A stretch of DNA of 64,000 bases from Vicia villosa (Eukaryota > Streptophyta > Magnoliopsida > Fabales > Fabaceae), in contig NC_081183.1 of NCBI RefSeq assembly GCF_029867415.1, forward strand, positions 50,423,133-50,487,132. Reading direction: 5' to 3'. Each line of letters opens with the position of its first letter. Positions within the stretch are counted from its first letter, which is position 1. The notes under the pieces were generated by a model, which did no database searches, had not been told where the DNA came from, and saw only the letters and a program-made list of their open reading frames with translations. Of the stretch, positions 21,832-34,113 are shown piece by piece. The position numbers were made by a program, and so were the translations under genes.

Positions 21832-22614
21832 CCTTCCTACACATTCACCAAATAGAATATATTTTTTTTACATTTATATCATATTTTTTATTTACTATTT
21901 TTTTGTGGATAAAACATGATGAGGATGCAAATGAGAGATGATGCATGCAAACACACAAAAAAAGGAAATCATAGTAACCAAACAAATATATATATATATA
22001 TAAAACAAATCAAACATATATAACACAATATTTTAAGAAACCCAGGTTCATAGGTTCGACGTAGGGGGCTCTAGGGAGCCAACCTTTTATGGGGGGTTCT
22101 AGAAGGTCTCATGGGGTCATTCGTAGCCTCCGAGACTCTTTGTCTCTTCGGATTTTAAAACGACTCATTTTATCCATGAGGTTCGAATTTTTGGGGTAGG
22201 TTCTCGGAGAGATCAGCTAAGTATCCAGTCCAGCCCTCAACAAAGTCAAGCCTCGTTTTGGACCTTTCCGAACACTCAACCCACTCCGAGTGGAGTTATC
22301 AGTGAGATTCGTAGGAGATTCGTACTCCTCTATTGATCTCAAAGTTAACTCCCACACTTAGGGTTTAACATAATATAAAGCAGCAATGCATATAATAATT
22401 AAACATTTCAAAGCAGAACAAATAAACAAAAAACAAAAACAAATAAATAATAAAAACATTAATATTTATTAAAAGATGAACCTCCCCCCAAACCCTAAAA
22501 ATAGCAAGTTTGCCAAACCCCCTAAAATGCGCCACAAACCCTAAACCATAAACACGAGCCATAAACCTAAACCCACTCAAGCCTTAGGAGCATAATAATT
22601 CACTAAAAGTGTTG
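21832..22614 (-). other. Ogre1 5' leader
   Basis: This is the 0.78-kb untranslated leader between the primer site and ORF1. It is largely non-coding with a GC-richer central part (22030-22330) and AT-rich flanks. A (TA)n tract occurs near 21988-22003. It may hold packaging signals, but none can be named from sequence. Confidence 0.7.
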
Positions 22615-22632
22615 TCCCCAGCAGAGTCGCCA
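22615..22632 (-). other. Ogre1 primer-binding site for tRNA-Arg
   Basis: The + strand reads TCCCCAGCAGAGTCGCCA, the 3' end of a plant tRNA-Arg including CCA (one base different from the tRNA-Arg(ACG) end I know, GCGGAG versus GCAGAG). It lies 2 bp from the LTR edge. tRNA-Arg priming is a trait of Ogre. Confidence 0.9.
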
Positions 22633-22634
22633 GC

Positions 22635-25566
22635 TGTAGCAACCTGCCTAAAAATTATACTTAGAGAGTCGCCACCTATTCTGAAGGGCGAATAGGAAAC
22701 CCTACACAGATAAGAGATTGAGGGTAAGTTATTATAATCAGGCTGAGGGAAGGTATGAGGCACCCTCAGCCCTTTCCTAAAGGCTAACATTCAAAGATTA
22801 GGGTTGCATGGCAGGAATTAGGGAGAAATGTGGCAAACAGAATTTTAAGACATGATTGAGATTTTGAAGAGGGGGACTCGCCTTGTTGCCAAGTGCCTAC
22901 GTACCTCCTTAGGGAGGATCAGAGTCTACGTAGTTCGGGAAGGGTTGTACGCCATTTAGAGTTGGAATTTGATTTGGTATGATTTTTTTTTAGAGGCTTT
23001 TTGGTCGGCCTATCGCAGTTTGGTTTGTAATTGTAGTTTTTTAAATGGAATTTAGAATTATTAGGAAGTGTGGGCGTACAACCCTGATTTGGCACAATTA
23101 ACCGCAATGATCAATAGGTTTGATCACCATAGCTAAGAGATTAAGGATTTGCATTGTTACCAATTCATATCGATTAATTCGATTATCACTAATAACAACT
23201 TATTGTATTTTATTATTTATTAATTGGCGTTTTATATTGTTACCTCTCATAATCGATTAACACGACTACAAATAATAACAAATTAAATTAAACAATGAGG
23301 CAAGATTAATCACCACAACCAATAAGATAGTTGCAGCCATTTAATCGAATTTAATTGGATTTTTATTAAAATAAAAAAAGAAGTACTTTAATTATTTTTA
23401 TTGTTAACCACAGCGATTAATCGATTTAATCGGCGCAAATAACAAATTAAAAATATTTTATACAAATGTCATATTTTTATTCTATAAATAAAATAATTTT
23501 AATATAAATTATTAATTATCAACTAATATTTTAATTACAAGAAAAACAAATTAATTAAATTTTTATTAAGTTTTTATTAAGGTTTTATTCAGTGTGGTTC
23601 TAATTAGGGTTCATATCATAGGGATCTACTTAAGGGCGTTGGATCTTAGGTTAGTGGGGATTAGACGGTTCAGATCAGAAGGGCGCACGCTAGGATCAAG
23701 GGACGCATACACAGGATCTCTAATAAGCTTTTTTTTTAAAAAAATAACATGGGAGCGAGGGATCGAACCCTCGTCCCTTCGCTCACTCACGCTTGCTCCA
23801 GCCAGTTCAACCAAACGCGCGCTTTGTTTAATATACGCGTTCCTTTTATTAAATAAAAGAACAAAACAACTGAATGGAAACCATGCGCGCGAAATTCAAA
23901 CAAGCCAGTAGTGGACTGCCACGCAGTCATCTTCTTCACAGAGTTCACAAAGAATCTGCAATTTTAGCTACGAAATTGCTACGGCTTTGCTCGTAGCAAA
24001 TCAAAATACGAAAATAGCGATTAGGCCCTCGTTAAGCATAAATATTTCGCACCTGTCCTATCTTCTTCGCCTTAATCATACGAATCGATTCATCCTATTA
24101 ATTTGACTCAATTTTACGTTCATTAAAAAGCCCCAATTACAAACCCTAGAAACTCTACTCGGTCAACAATGGCAACATACGCTACAGGCACATAAACTTC
24201 GAATAACCAATCCAGAAACGACTATAGCATCAAGACCAACCAAAATATGCAACTAAAACCTCATGATGATGCACGAATTGTCTCGATCGGACCAATTTTC
24301 AGAGTTACTTACCTTGGGTTATAGGAGGAGAATCTGGGGGTGCTGATGTAGAGAAACAATCCTAACACGTTCCAAATCCTTTGAGGAAGCTTTTGCAACC
24401 TTTAGTTCTTGTTGAAAGCCTTTTAATCTCCAAAACCGAATTCACTTTCTTGAAGCTTTTTCTTGTTCTTGCTCGTGCCTCTTTTCTCCAGAAATCCGTC
24501 CCCCAGTCTCTTGGCTGATGTTTACTACTTATAGGAGAATAGAATTAGGGTAAATCTTTGTCCAAAACCTCACTTAAATCCAATCTTCCTATGTTGAGAA
24601 ATTTGATTTTATTTCTTGCACTTTAAGCTACTATTCTTGGCCCAATTTATATCAATCTTTTCCTAATTGATTTGCCACGAAAATTGAAGTGTATTTTGCC
24701 ATTATTGTTGATTGAAAAACAAATCAAAACATATTTTTTACCAAATATTTGATTCTCCATTTAATTAAAATCATTAAAAATTAATTTTAAATGAAATAAA
24801 ATTATGTAAAATCAAATAAAAATGATATAATTCATGGCATATGTTTTGGATAGCTTGTGGACCAAGTTTGGTCATAGAATGTAGGCCCATTTGTAAGAAT
24901 TTCACTTTTGAACCCCCCCTTTTTCACATTTGGTCCCTCAAAATCTCCCAACTTTGATTGATCATATCTCACTCAATATTTAAGCTATGAGGGATTTCTA
25001 AGACTTTTTGGAAACCTCAAGAGGTCCTCTACAAGCCACTTTGGAATATATTTTTCATTTGGAACTTTTATCTTGATCATACCCTCTTCGGGAAAAAACT
25101 ACTTTTGAAGGATGCCTGAAAATGACTTGTAATCTTTTGCTTTGTATCTCTTAAATGAAGCATTTTTAGCCCTGGCTTGTGAGACACAAAGTTGTAGAGA
25201 ATTCAATTTCCTTCAAAATAGGCTTTGAGTGGGGAATATCTGATGTTCCATGTGAAAGTTATGCCCAGTCAAAGTTGGGTTGACTTTCTCCTAAGAAACC
25301 CTAATTTGAACCTTTTCATGTTTGTTCATTTCTGAGCTTCTATTAATGGAATCATGATCAATTCTTGATCAAATGATGGTTATGCACCCCATACTTGATG
25401 TTTGCCCAATAATTAAGGTTTGGATCATGCCTTGATTGTAATTGACCTTTCAATTTGGATCAGTTGACTGTGAATTATCTGGATTATGTGAATGAGCCAT
25501 GCTTTGAGATTTGAGCCTTGCTTTTGTTATGAGAAAAGTGTGGGAGGTAAATTTTGGGGTATGACA
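22635..25566 (-). repeat. 5' LTR of Ogre1
   Basis: This 2932-bp LTR begins TGTCATACCCC at 25566 on the minus strand and ends ...GCTACA at 22635. It drives transcription of the element: a TATA-like CCTATAAG lies at about 24528-24536, a stem-loop (8-bp stem, 8-base loop) at 23976-23999 about 540 nt downstream, and the tRNA-like hairpin at 23756-23773. Only a few substitutions from the 3' LTR were noticed (for example near 22922, 25080 and 25125). Confidence 0.93.
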
Positions 25567-26038
25567 CTAACGAGAAGAAATTTATTTTAAAAATGGTTTC
25601 ATAAGCTGTAATAGACTTATTTATAACAGGATGATGTTGGAAAGAGATGAAATTTGCGGTTACGCTTGTCCTTGGGACCAGACTTGTGCGTTGGTGTCGC
25701 GCTGGACATTAGTGTCAGAGTTGAGTGAATTAAAGGAGTAATTAATAGGTTTGTTGAAAATAAATTTTAAGAATTAGTGTACCATTTGAGAAGTTTTGGA
25801 GATACCGTAAAGAGTGTCGCCGCATGGCGTCGATGTTCGCACTTTCGAATGGCGTTGGAATAGTTAACAAGTTAGTAACGGTTATGTTGAAGAAGTACCA
25901 GAATGGTCGACATATGTGTAATCGATTTGAGATGTGTTAATGGTTTGTTATGTTGGATGGTTGGACGTGGAGGTGAAGTTGATGATGGTTGTATCGGATA
26001 AATTTTCGAGGACGAAAATATTCTAAGTGGGGGAGAGT
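25567..26038 (+). mobile_element. 3' interior of element A with polypurine tract
   Basis: This stretch resumes element A after the CTAAC duplication (25567-25571). It is non-coding. The last part reads TTTTCGAGGACGAAAA (26003-26018), a trace of the pol 3' end seen in Tekay/Del chromoviruses, then the polypurine tract AAGTGGGGGAGAGT (26025-26038) directly against the LTR. Together with the left interior it makes only about 0.9 kb, so the element carries no proteins. Confidence 0.85.
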
Positions 26039-27851
26039 TGTAACACCCGGTATTTAGTTAATTATTTAATTAAATACTTTCAAATTATTTCGAATTTAAT
26101 TGTTGAATTTTTGGAGTATTGAGAATTGTTGACATGGGTTTTATGATTAATTAGTCGATTAATTAATTGATTAAGTTGTAGAAAAAGTATTGAAGAAATA
26201 CTAGATTTGTTATATGGACTTAATTAAGTGATGGTGGTAGTAAAAGGTGGGGTGTCAATGTTAGGCCCAATAGGTTTAGTAAAATTAGGTTAAGATAAGG
26301 ATTAGGTTAATTAGAAGAGAAAAAGTCTTGGGGAATTGGTCATGGGAAGTTGTAGAGAAGAGAGAAAATAGGAGAGAAATTCATTCCCGTTTTTCTTGCA
26401 GCAGTCTCACTAAATCGAAGATCCCTGATTCGTTAACCGTTGGATCGTCGCCAAATTTTGTGGGTAGGTTCGCAACACCTATAGCTAACGTTTGACCGTT
26501 GGGATCTTTAAAATAAGGTCTGAGTTATGAGATATGATCATCGCACTGTAGCTGCATATTTGGGAAATTTTTCAGCTTTTGATTCTGATTAAAAGAGGCA
26601 ATGGTTGGGAGCTAAGGCTAGATGGCTTCGATCGGTAGAATTGTAGAACAGACTCCGAATACAAGGTAAGGGGTGGGGTTCTAACTCTATAACCGGACTC
26701 ATGATGAATGATATGTGGGGGTTAAATTCGTAGGAAATTATTCCTGACTATTTGTTGTGATTCTGTCGTGTTAATTCGATGAAATTAGTTGTTGTTGTGG
26801 TGATAATTGTTGTTGTTTTATGCGATGTTGAAGGATGTTTCAGTGACGATGTATACCTCTATTTATTGGTATAGCGACGATATAGGCTTATGCCTTGTGA
26901 CGATGATGTTGTTTGTTGTGTGTGTTTGTTGCATTCATATACATATGCATTTTTGGCGACGGCCTGGATTGGCAAATTAGCGACGAAGGCTTATGCCTTG
27001 ATGCCTCTGTTAACTGGCAATTGGCGATGGGGGCTGAAGCCCTGGGTACCACATGCATGTGCATTTGATAGAGTCTCATTATATATGGCATGAGTGTGAT
27101 TTAATTGTGATGTGTTGTGACTTGAGTTGTTGTTGAATTGTGATAATGTGAAGTTGAAATTATAAGTTGTTATACTAATGACGTATTGTGACATGTATTG
27201 TCTGGAAGATGAGAAATAATTGTCATAACTATTAATATGTTGTTGTTGTTGATTTTTGTTATTATAACTGCTCAGGTTAATTGTTATTATAAATGTAGTC
27301 TGAAAGCTGTAACATGATAATTTCGTATGATTAAATTCTAATATATTGTTTATCATGCGTTTGTTTATATTGGTAGATATCTCACCCTTTCTGAATGATG
27401 TTTCCCTACCATGGGAAATTGACAGGTACTCAAGATAGCGGTGGAAGTTTGAAGTGATTTTATGAAGTCTTTAGTTGCTGTTATTCGAGTTGGTGTCTTG
27501 CTCTGATACGTAGCACTCGGGGGGATAACTGCGTGTTTTAATTATTTGTTACTTGCTGAATTTTTAGTGATGCTTTATTGTTGAATTGTAGCTTAAAGCT
27601 ATTTTGCGAAGATGTTATGATTAAATTGAAAATTGTGAAGTTTTGTGAATTCCGCTGCGAGATAAAATAATTATTTTGATAAAGTAATTTTTTAGGATTA
27701 ATTTTAAATTTTTGTGCTATGTATCTATGAGGGAAGGCAAATAAGCCGTAACTGTTTTTGAAATGACGAATATGTGATACCTCAAATGAACTTGTTTGAA
27801 ATTTATACTCTGATTTTATTATATTTTTCGGGTAGAATTTGGGGTGTTACA
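26039..27851 (+). repeat. Right (3') LTR of element A
   Basis: A full-length 1813-bp LTR from TGTAACACC to GGTGTTACA, perfect 8-bp terminal inverts. Its last 1096 bp match the window's first 1096 bp with four differences noticed. It ends against Ogre2 gag sequence at 27852 (ATCGG would be the right target duplication; the left partner is outside the window). Confidence 0.93.
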
Positions 27852-28051
27852 ATCGGCGCCTTTTTGGACCTCTTGACTGGGATTTTGACCTTCCTTGCAA
27901 GGTGAATTAAGCCTACAGATCCTTTGGGCTTCTTTTTCTTCTTGATTATCAGGGCTTTTAGTTCCTATTGCCCCTTTGCTAGCTCCAGAATTGCTACCTG
28001 AACTTGGGCGTTCTGTGCTTCGAGATTCTTGACACTTGTTTCGGAATCCAT
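27852..28051 (-). pseudogene. gag: Start of Ogre2 gag, interrupted by element A
   Basis: An ATG at 28051 opens a short coiled-coil-like N terminus (about 28 residues rich in Gln, Leu and Glu) like the one at the start of Ogre1 gag. An in-frame TAG then follows, and the frame continues with a Lys-rich stretch up to the element A insertion at 27852. The rest of Ogre2 lies to the left of the window. Position 250 nt after ORF1 supports the gag call. Confidence 0.65.
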
Positions 28052-28300
28052 CTCTTCTAACTGAAATAAACGGCGAGGAGATGAGAAACCTGTCATGTGA
28101 ACCTGTTATGCAATGTTTATGAATGAAATGCATATGCAATGTTTACAAGGATCTTAGAATTTAGATTTGTTAAAACAAAAGAGAAACAAACATTTATTAG
28201 TCAAACAATTTATTTCTTTTTTCTTTTTTCTTTTTTCTTTTTTTTCTTTCTTTGCCTCTTTCGGGCTTTACAAAATAAAATAAAGAAAATAAAGGATTCC
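28052..28300 (-). other. Ogre2 ORF1-gag spacer
   Basis: Non-coding spacer with a TTTTTTC-type pyrimidine repeat on the + strand (28212-28250), matching the position of a similar low-complexity run in the Ogre1 spacer. Confidence 0.55.
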
Positions 28301-29644
28301 TTAAGCCTCCCATGGACGCTTTCTCTTTGCTCCCAGGAATGTGTTGATCTGTTGTTCTTCCTGAGGTTGTCTGGTGAGATCCAACACTTTCCTCTCATAG
28401 TCTTGACAGTGTGCTTTAAAGGTGTCTCTTTCTTCTCTTAGTTGAACCCAAGATTTCTGTAGCTCTTCCAGGTCATTTGGCATGTTCGGATGTAGAATAA
28501 CTCGAGGTTCGTCCCCTTCGACTTCTGGCTCAATAGTCATAGGTAGAATAGCGGGATATGGCATGATGAACTTCTGAGCATGAGCATGCACCCATTTGAG
28601 GTAAGGCTCCATGGGAATAGAGTTCCATTGTCCTAAAGTCTTGCTTTCTACTTTGTAGACACTGCCCCAAGCATGTATAAACCTTCGTCGATGTCTTTAG
28701 GAATCATCTTTGTAGTCGAACACAATGCCACGGATAATCATGTCATGAGGGTCGTTTCTTCGTGCATATCCAAATTGGCGCAAAGCTAAAGAGGGATTGT
28801 AAGTGATGCCTCCCTTGATGCCAAGGAGTGGCACATTAGGGTACTCTCCACAATGGTCAATGATAGTGATGTCTCTTTGAAAGAAGTTGTTCCACCGGAT
28901 ATCTGAATGAGACAAAGACATAATCCTGCGAGACCATTGCATTCTTTGTTCATTTCTTAACACTGATCGGGGAAGGTGTAATGTAAACCATCTAGCCAGT
29001 AGTGGTACACAGCACATAAGAGTTCCTCGTTTCTTCATGGTACGAGTGTGTAGGGAATGTAGAATATCTCCCAGCAAGGTAGGTACCGGGTTGCGGGTTA
29101 AGAAAATGTTGATAATGTGTACACTTATGAACTGGTCGGGATTAGGGAATAAAACCAACCCATAGATCAAAAGAGCCACAACTTCCTCAAAAGCTAGGTA
29201 ACTTCTGCTTTTTAGTAGTAATCGAGCCTTTTCCATTAAGAACTTAGCAAGCAAACCCTTGACTCCACTCTTTGTTTCCCAATTGGACTCGATTTCCGAC
29301 TTTCGCAAATGTAAGGTAGCAGCAATGATTTCAGGTTTTGGAATCTTTTCTAAACCAGTGAAAGGTAATTGATCTCGAACAAGTAACCCAATCAGTTCAG
29401 AGAACTCTTCCAAAGTGGGTACCAACTGGTAATCAGGAAATGTAAAACAATGATGTTCGGGATCAGAGAACTAAAAAAGGACCCGTATCATGTCTTCTTC
29501 AAATTTTGAGGTAACCAAATGGAGTAGGTGACCGTGCTTTTCAGTGAATTGAGCATTTTTGGGAAATTCTGATATTAAATCCTTAAGTTCAGATGGTACT
29601 GTCAAGATGTTGATTCGGATATAATCTCTGGTAGCGGGAGCCAT
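28301..29644 (-). pseudogene. Ogre2 ORF1 (plant-mobile-domain-like), broken by stops
   Basis: Three collinear open segments on the minus strand (29471-29644, 28697-29425, 28301-28612) correspond to the N-terminal mobile-domain part and the following region of Ogre1 ORF1. Shared signatures are TLEEF after HCFTFPDYQL, LLIYGLVLFP, and YNPSLALRQFG versus YNPVLALRQLG in Ogre1. At least two in-frame stops (at about 29471 and 28697) break it. The start ATG is at 29644. The coiled-coil half is much shorter than in Ogre1 and ends at 28301. Confidence 0.8.
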
Positions 29645-30313
29645 TACCTGAAACAACAGAACAAAGGTAAACTCTTCGATCCTTGAAATGATTAGTGAAA
29701 AAATGATATGTTTATGATGCTTATGATGTCATGATGTCAAACGTGTGGCACACAAAAACAAATCAAACAATAGCCTTAGGTTTAAAGGCTTGCAGGAGGT
29801 TGATAGGTGATACCCTCCCCACTGAAGTTGAGTTGGTTAAAACCTGTCCTAAAATAGTATTCGGGTTCTATGATCCTTGGAGACAACATCTTAATACGGC
29901 GCTCGGACGGCCGATCAAAACATTCCTCGAGGATAACTAACTTCGATCAATTTCAAAGATAGTCACTTAATAGGCCACAAGTCAAGTTCAACTAAAGGTT
30001 CTAAGACAAATTAGTGTTTAATGACATTTCGGAAGCCTAACATACTCCTTGATCATTTTCAAGGGTCATCAGTACAGACCAAAGTGTCGCACTAACGGTG
30101 ACCACCAGATTAACCGTATCGATACATGCCGTACAGTTTCCTTGGTCTATTGTCACATACTTAAGGTATCTCGAGATTCGGGTTAGAATCTTTCACACAA
30201 GCAAATACCCAAACAAACCTTTGAAAAATAGAACAATCAGGACAAGCAATTGAAAACATCGAAGTGATCTACACTCTAAGGTAACCCCTTTTGAAAACAG
30301 TTGTTTTTGGAAA
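29645..30313 (-). other. Ogre2 5' leader
   Basis: A 0.67-kb non-coding leader between the primer site and ORF1, the same arrangement and similar length as in Ogre1. Nothing further is recognised. Confidence 0.6.
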
Positions 30314-30331
30314 TCCCCAGCAGAGTCGCCA
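30314..30331 (-). other. Ogre2 primer-binding site for tRNA-Arg
   Basis: TCCCCAGCAGAGTCGCCA on the + strand, identical to the Ogre1 site at 22615-22632. It lies 4 bp from the LTR edge at 30336. Confidence 0.88.
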
Positions 30332-30335
30332 ATTC

Positions 30336-33300
30336 TGTCATGCACTCGGTTTTTTACTATACCTCGTGAGAGATACAAACTGACTCTTCTTTTGTTTTTG
30401 AGTTTTGAAAATCAGAGAGTCGCCACCGACTTTTATTTTATCCAATTAAGGAAAGGTTTATAAAAGAAACAGAAAAAGACCTTTAAGAGATTTTGGGTAA
30501 GGGGGTAGGTTATACAAAGGGAAGGTATTAGCACCCCTTTGTATCCATGGTTATCCATGGGCTCTTAATTGCTTAGCTCACTTGTTTTGAATCATTTGTC
30601 TTGCCTTGAAATGCTTGTATGTGGTTTTAAAATTCCTTTTGTAAATTGACTTTGTAATGATCCTTGTGCGGATGTATACAAAGTGTTTTATCTTTCGAAA
30701 GATGTTTTGAAAAAAAAGAACGTTAACTTTGTAATGATCCTTGTTTGGATATATACCAAGTATTGTCTTTTTTGAAAGTTTTATCTTGAAAAACAATGAT
30801 ATATGAGACATTTGTTTGTTTTGATTTGAGCAAGCAATTAGGAGGTCTACCCTAAATTTATAAGGTATTTTCCTATTTCCTTTAGAAAATTCTCCTTTTA
30901 CCGGATGTAAACAAAGGTTCGATTTTGCCTTTGAAACAGTAGAATTTGGATTTTGAAAAGAGTAACAGAGGGATTACCCTAAGAGGTGCAAGTGTGATTG
31001 TGTTCTGGTTCAGATATTTTTATCTTTGAAGTTAGTGATCTAATGCTTCGGTTTTTATCTTTGACATACACGCAGTTTTATATGTACTGGAATTAAAATG
31101 CGGGAATGTAAAATGCGGAAAGTAAATCTACGCTATTACATCGATTGTGCGAGAAATGTAAACTACGCTATTTACATGAATTTGACAACCTATACACTTA
31201 TCTAGGAATTTAAATTGCAATAAGATAAAAGAAATATTTTTGGTTTTTTGGATGGTTGATTTTAATTAGAATTAATGCATAATTAATTTAATTAAATGAG
31301 AAAAGGTAGAAATAAAATTTAAACCTAAAAATTAAGTCTAAAATATGTTCATATTGCTTGTTAATTAATTTTAAAATAAAAACTAATTTTTTTTTTTGAT
31401 TTTTTGAAGTTGTTTTGAAAATCATTAAGTTAAATTAACATATAATTATGCAAATAATTATACAAATAATTAAAACTTAAAGAGAAAAATATTCTAAATA
31501 TGTACAAAATTAGTCTATAATATATAAACCTAATTTAATAAAAAGAACAAATTTTTTTTGAATTTTTTGATTGGTTGAAATAATTAAAAAGCAAATATAT
31601 AAATATATTCTAATTAATTAGACAAAATATTTTAATTATTAAGAAAAATAAAATATTTTTATGTCAAAAATTAAAAGATTATTTTATAAACCTAAAAGTG
31701 AAATTAAAATTATTTTTGGATTTTTGAAGGTATTTTTACTCAATTATGCGAGAAAAAAAAACAAAATAATTAAGAAAATACTAATTTATATGATTCAGTG
31801 TGGCAAACCCTTAGGGTCTATGGTGAACCTGCAAGACAAGGAGCGTTAGATGAGAGAGTCAGAATGATCTGATGGTCATAGATGCGTGGCACATGGAAAT
31901 AGCCTAGTCAGCAAAGCACCAGATCTGGGGATAAAACAAAACGCGCGTTTTTCAAACTGGCCAATCAAATGGCGCCACGCAGTCACCTTCAACCTCCAGC
32001 CCGTCGCCTTAGGTCTGTAACTGTAGGTAAAGGTTTTACCTACAGTTTTTGTCCGTCGCTACAAACCTGCAACCTATCAAAACTCCATACAAGCATAAAA
32101 AATTCATTATGAAACCATGGTTGAGTTCGTATGGACCTCACGAACTCATTAGAACCCTTATTTTTCTGGAATTTTGCTTAAAACGAAGACCCCTCTTTTA
32201 AAACTTGAAAACCCTAAAATGGTATCTACTTCGTTTTGCACTTAAACTTTAATTAAACCACCCAGAAAGCATCCATACTTCATCATTAGTACAAATACAA
32301 GGTTAAATTCAATTAAAATAACATGTAAGTATGTGTTAGAACTTGATTTAGTTTTTGACAAACCGTGGCTTATATAGCTCGATTTGTGAGGCTATGAGGC
32401 TTGCAATTGATCTGAATATGTTCAATGATGTTCAGAGATGATGTTTGAATGTTTACTTTAGATTGAAACTTGCTTGAACTCAAAATTCGAATTTTAATTT
32501 TCTTTGAAAATTTCAAGTTCATACAAGCATGATACAAGTATATGATAGGCTCTAAATTCGTGTCTCCTTTGCTACTGAAATGTTCTACTCCATTTATAAG
32601 ACATGGAGGGACTTAAATCTTAAGCTAACAAGCATTAAGTGCCTTTGAATTTTTGACTTTTTTAATAATATATAGCTTTGAATTCAAGCAACCATGGCTT
32701 GATTTTTCTTCACTCTCTTGCCCTAGGCCTGCTGTACCTTCATGCTGCAGAGCTTTGAATGATTCTTGGTGACTCATGCTTAAGAACAAAGCTACATAAC
32801 ATTATCCTTCACCATTTCTTTTTCAATTTAATTTTAAATGAAATAAAATTAAACCAAAAAAAAAGAAATAAAATGTTATGGGCCTTATATTGGTCGTGGG
32901 AGGCCCTTAGCATTGTTAGAAGCATGTTTGGATCATGGAAACTTGGCCCCTTTTGGAAAAAAAACACTTTTGATCAATATTGATTTCATGCATTTTCCTA
33001 AAAAATAGCCAACTTTAACAAGGCATAAATCCCTCAATTTTTATCATATGAAGGAGTTCTTGTACTTTTTAGAAACCTCAAGATGTCCTCTACAAGCCAC
33101 TTTGGAAACTTTTTTTCATTTGGAGAAGTTATCTTGATGTTATGGCCTTTGACAAAAAACCACTTTTTGATGACTTTGAAAATGACCTGTAATGTCTGAG
33201 CTCATATTTTTCAAATGGTGAATCCAATGGCCATGGGACCAATTGCATTTGAAAGATAATTGAATTTCCTTCAAAACAAGCTTTGGTTGGAATTTTTTGA

Positions 33301-33905
33301 ATGAATGAGGAGAGAGTTATGGTCAGTCAAAGTTCAGTTGACATTTTAGGAGAAAACCCTTATTTTGAAACTTAGGGTTTTGTTGATTTTTGATCTTTCC
33401 TTGATGAATTATGATCAACCAATGATCAAATGATGAATCTTTTGACAAAATATGGATGTTGACAAAAAGTTTCATTTTTGACTGTCTGTTGACTTTTCGG
33501 TCAAACTGGTCGTCTGTTGACTGTTTGAGCTGCTTACTGTGCGTCTGAGCGAATTGAAGTTTGAAAATTTGTATGGTGGTACTTTGAGATATATGGAGGT
33601 CCATGAAATCCATTTGAAGTCTCAAAAAAACTTGTTCTTCTGAAAAAAACAAAAACCCTAGTTAGGGACTGTTCGTGTAGGAGACAGTTGAGCGTACCTG
33701 ATTTTTGTGCAGTGCTGAGTCTCTGCTGATCATGTGATTATCAGAAGACTTCTAGAACAAAAATCTTGGAATTTTGAAATGCAAAAGATTGATTTGATTG
33801 ATGGTACAAAACACGGAGAATTGCACTGTCAGCGGGTTTGACTGTCAACTGACTGTTCAGGCATTAACGTAACAGTTAAAGTGAAAATTCAACAGTTAAA
33901 GTTAA
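30336..33905 (-). repeat. 5' LTR of Ogre2 (outer end unresolved)
   Basis: The inner edge is TGTCATGCACTCGG at 30336 next to the primer site. The LTR shares patches with the Ogre1 LTR (GAGAGTCGCCACC near 30415; CCTCTACAAGCCACTTTGGAA near 33090; CTTTGACTGACC-type sequence near 33320). A clear TATA box (CTTATAAAT, minus strand, 32592-32600) and a 13-bp stem-loop (32019-32047) are present. The expected GGGGTATGACA outer end is not found before B starts at 34114, so the right limit near 33905 is a guess. Confidence 0.7.
32019..32047. other. Perfect 13-bp hairpin in the Ogre2 LTR
   Basis: AACTGTAGGTAAA (32019-32031) pairs exactly with TTTACCTACAGTT (32035-32047) around a 3-base loop. In transcript terms it lies about 550 nt after the TATA box, the same place as an unrelated-sequence hairpin in the Ogre1 LTR. 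Confidence 0.85.
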
Positions 33906-34113
33906 TTTTTTTTATTTTTGTCTTTTGTTGTGTTAATGGTGAAAATTTATTTACATGAGTTGTTAGAAAAACACAGACATAATAACATACAAGAGTTTAT
34001 TTACACGTGTCAGTCGAACCTTCCCAAAAGAAGAGCGACGCTAACAACATACAAGAGTTTACCTTGTGAGCGTGCCTGGAGATTTGAATTGCGTCGAAGA
34101 TACCTAGTTCTTC
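33906..34113. other. Unassigned flank between Ogre2 LTR and element B
   Basis: About 200 bp with an internal near-duplicate (ACATACAAGAGTTTA at 33988 and 34052). Its last 5 bp, TCTTC (34109-34113), are the left target duplication of B. On the minus strand it continues the gene-like sequence that resumes at 56283; ACAAG|GTAAAC near 34057-34067 looks like a splice donor. Confidence 0.5.

Larger units (their letters stand above)
7712..25566 (-). mobile_element. Ogre1: complete Ogre-type Ty3/gypsy (Tat clade) retrotransposon
   Basis: The element is 17,855 bp and is flanked by the 5-bp duplication CTAAC (7707-7711 and 25567-25571). In minus-strand order it holds a 5' LTR (22635-25566), tRNA-Arg primer site (22615-22632), leader, ORF1 (19834-21831), gag-protease (16284-19418), a candidate intron (16011-16287), RT-RNaseH-RNaseH-integrase (12548-16018), a 3' untranslated region with tandem repeats, a polypurine tract (10642-10655) and the 3' LTR (7712-10641). 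Extra ORF1, tRNA-Arg primer, dual RNase H and an intron between protease and RT together define Ogre. The LTRs differ at only a handful of sites noticed, which suggests a very recent insertion. All three ORFs are uninterrupted. One catalytic change is visible in the second RNase H (see pol). Confidence 0.93.

Noticed and set aside
23594..23911. A 105-codon ORF in the Ogre1 5' LTR
   Set aside because: It runs antisense to the element through the tRNA-like module and is absent as an open frame in the other LTR copies because of single-base length changes.
28139..28441. A 100-codon + strand ORF
   Set aside because: It is low-complexity (Phe-rich from a T/C run) and antisense to the Ogre2 spacer and ORF1.
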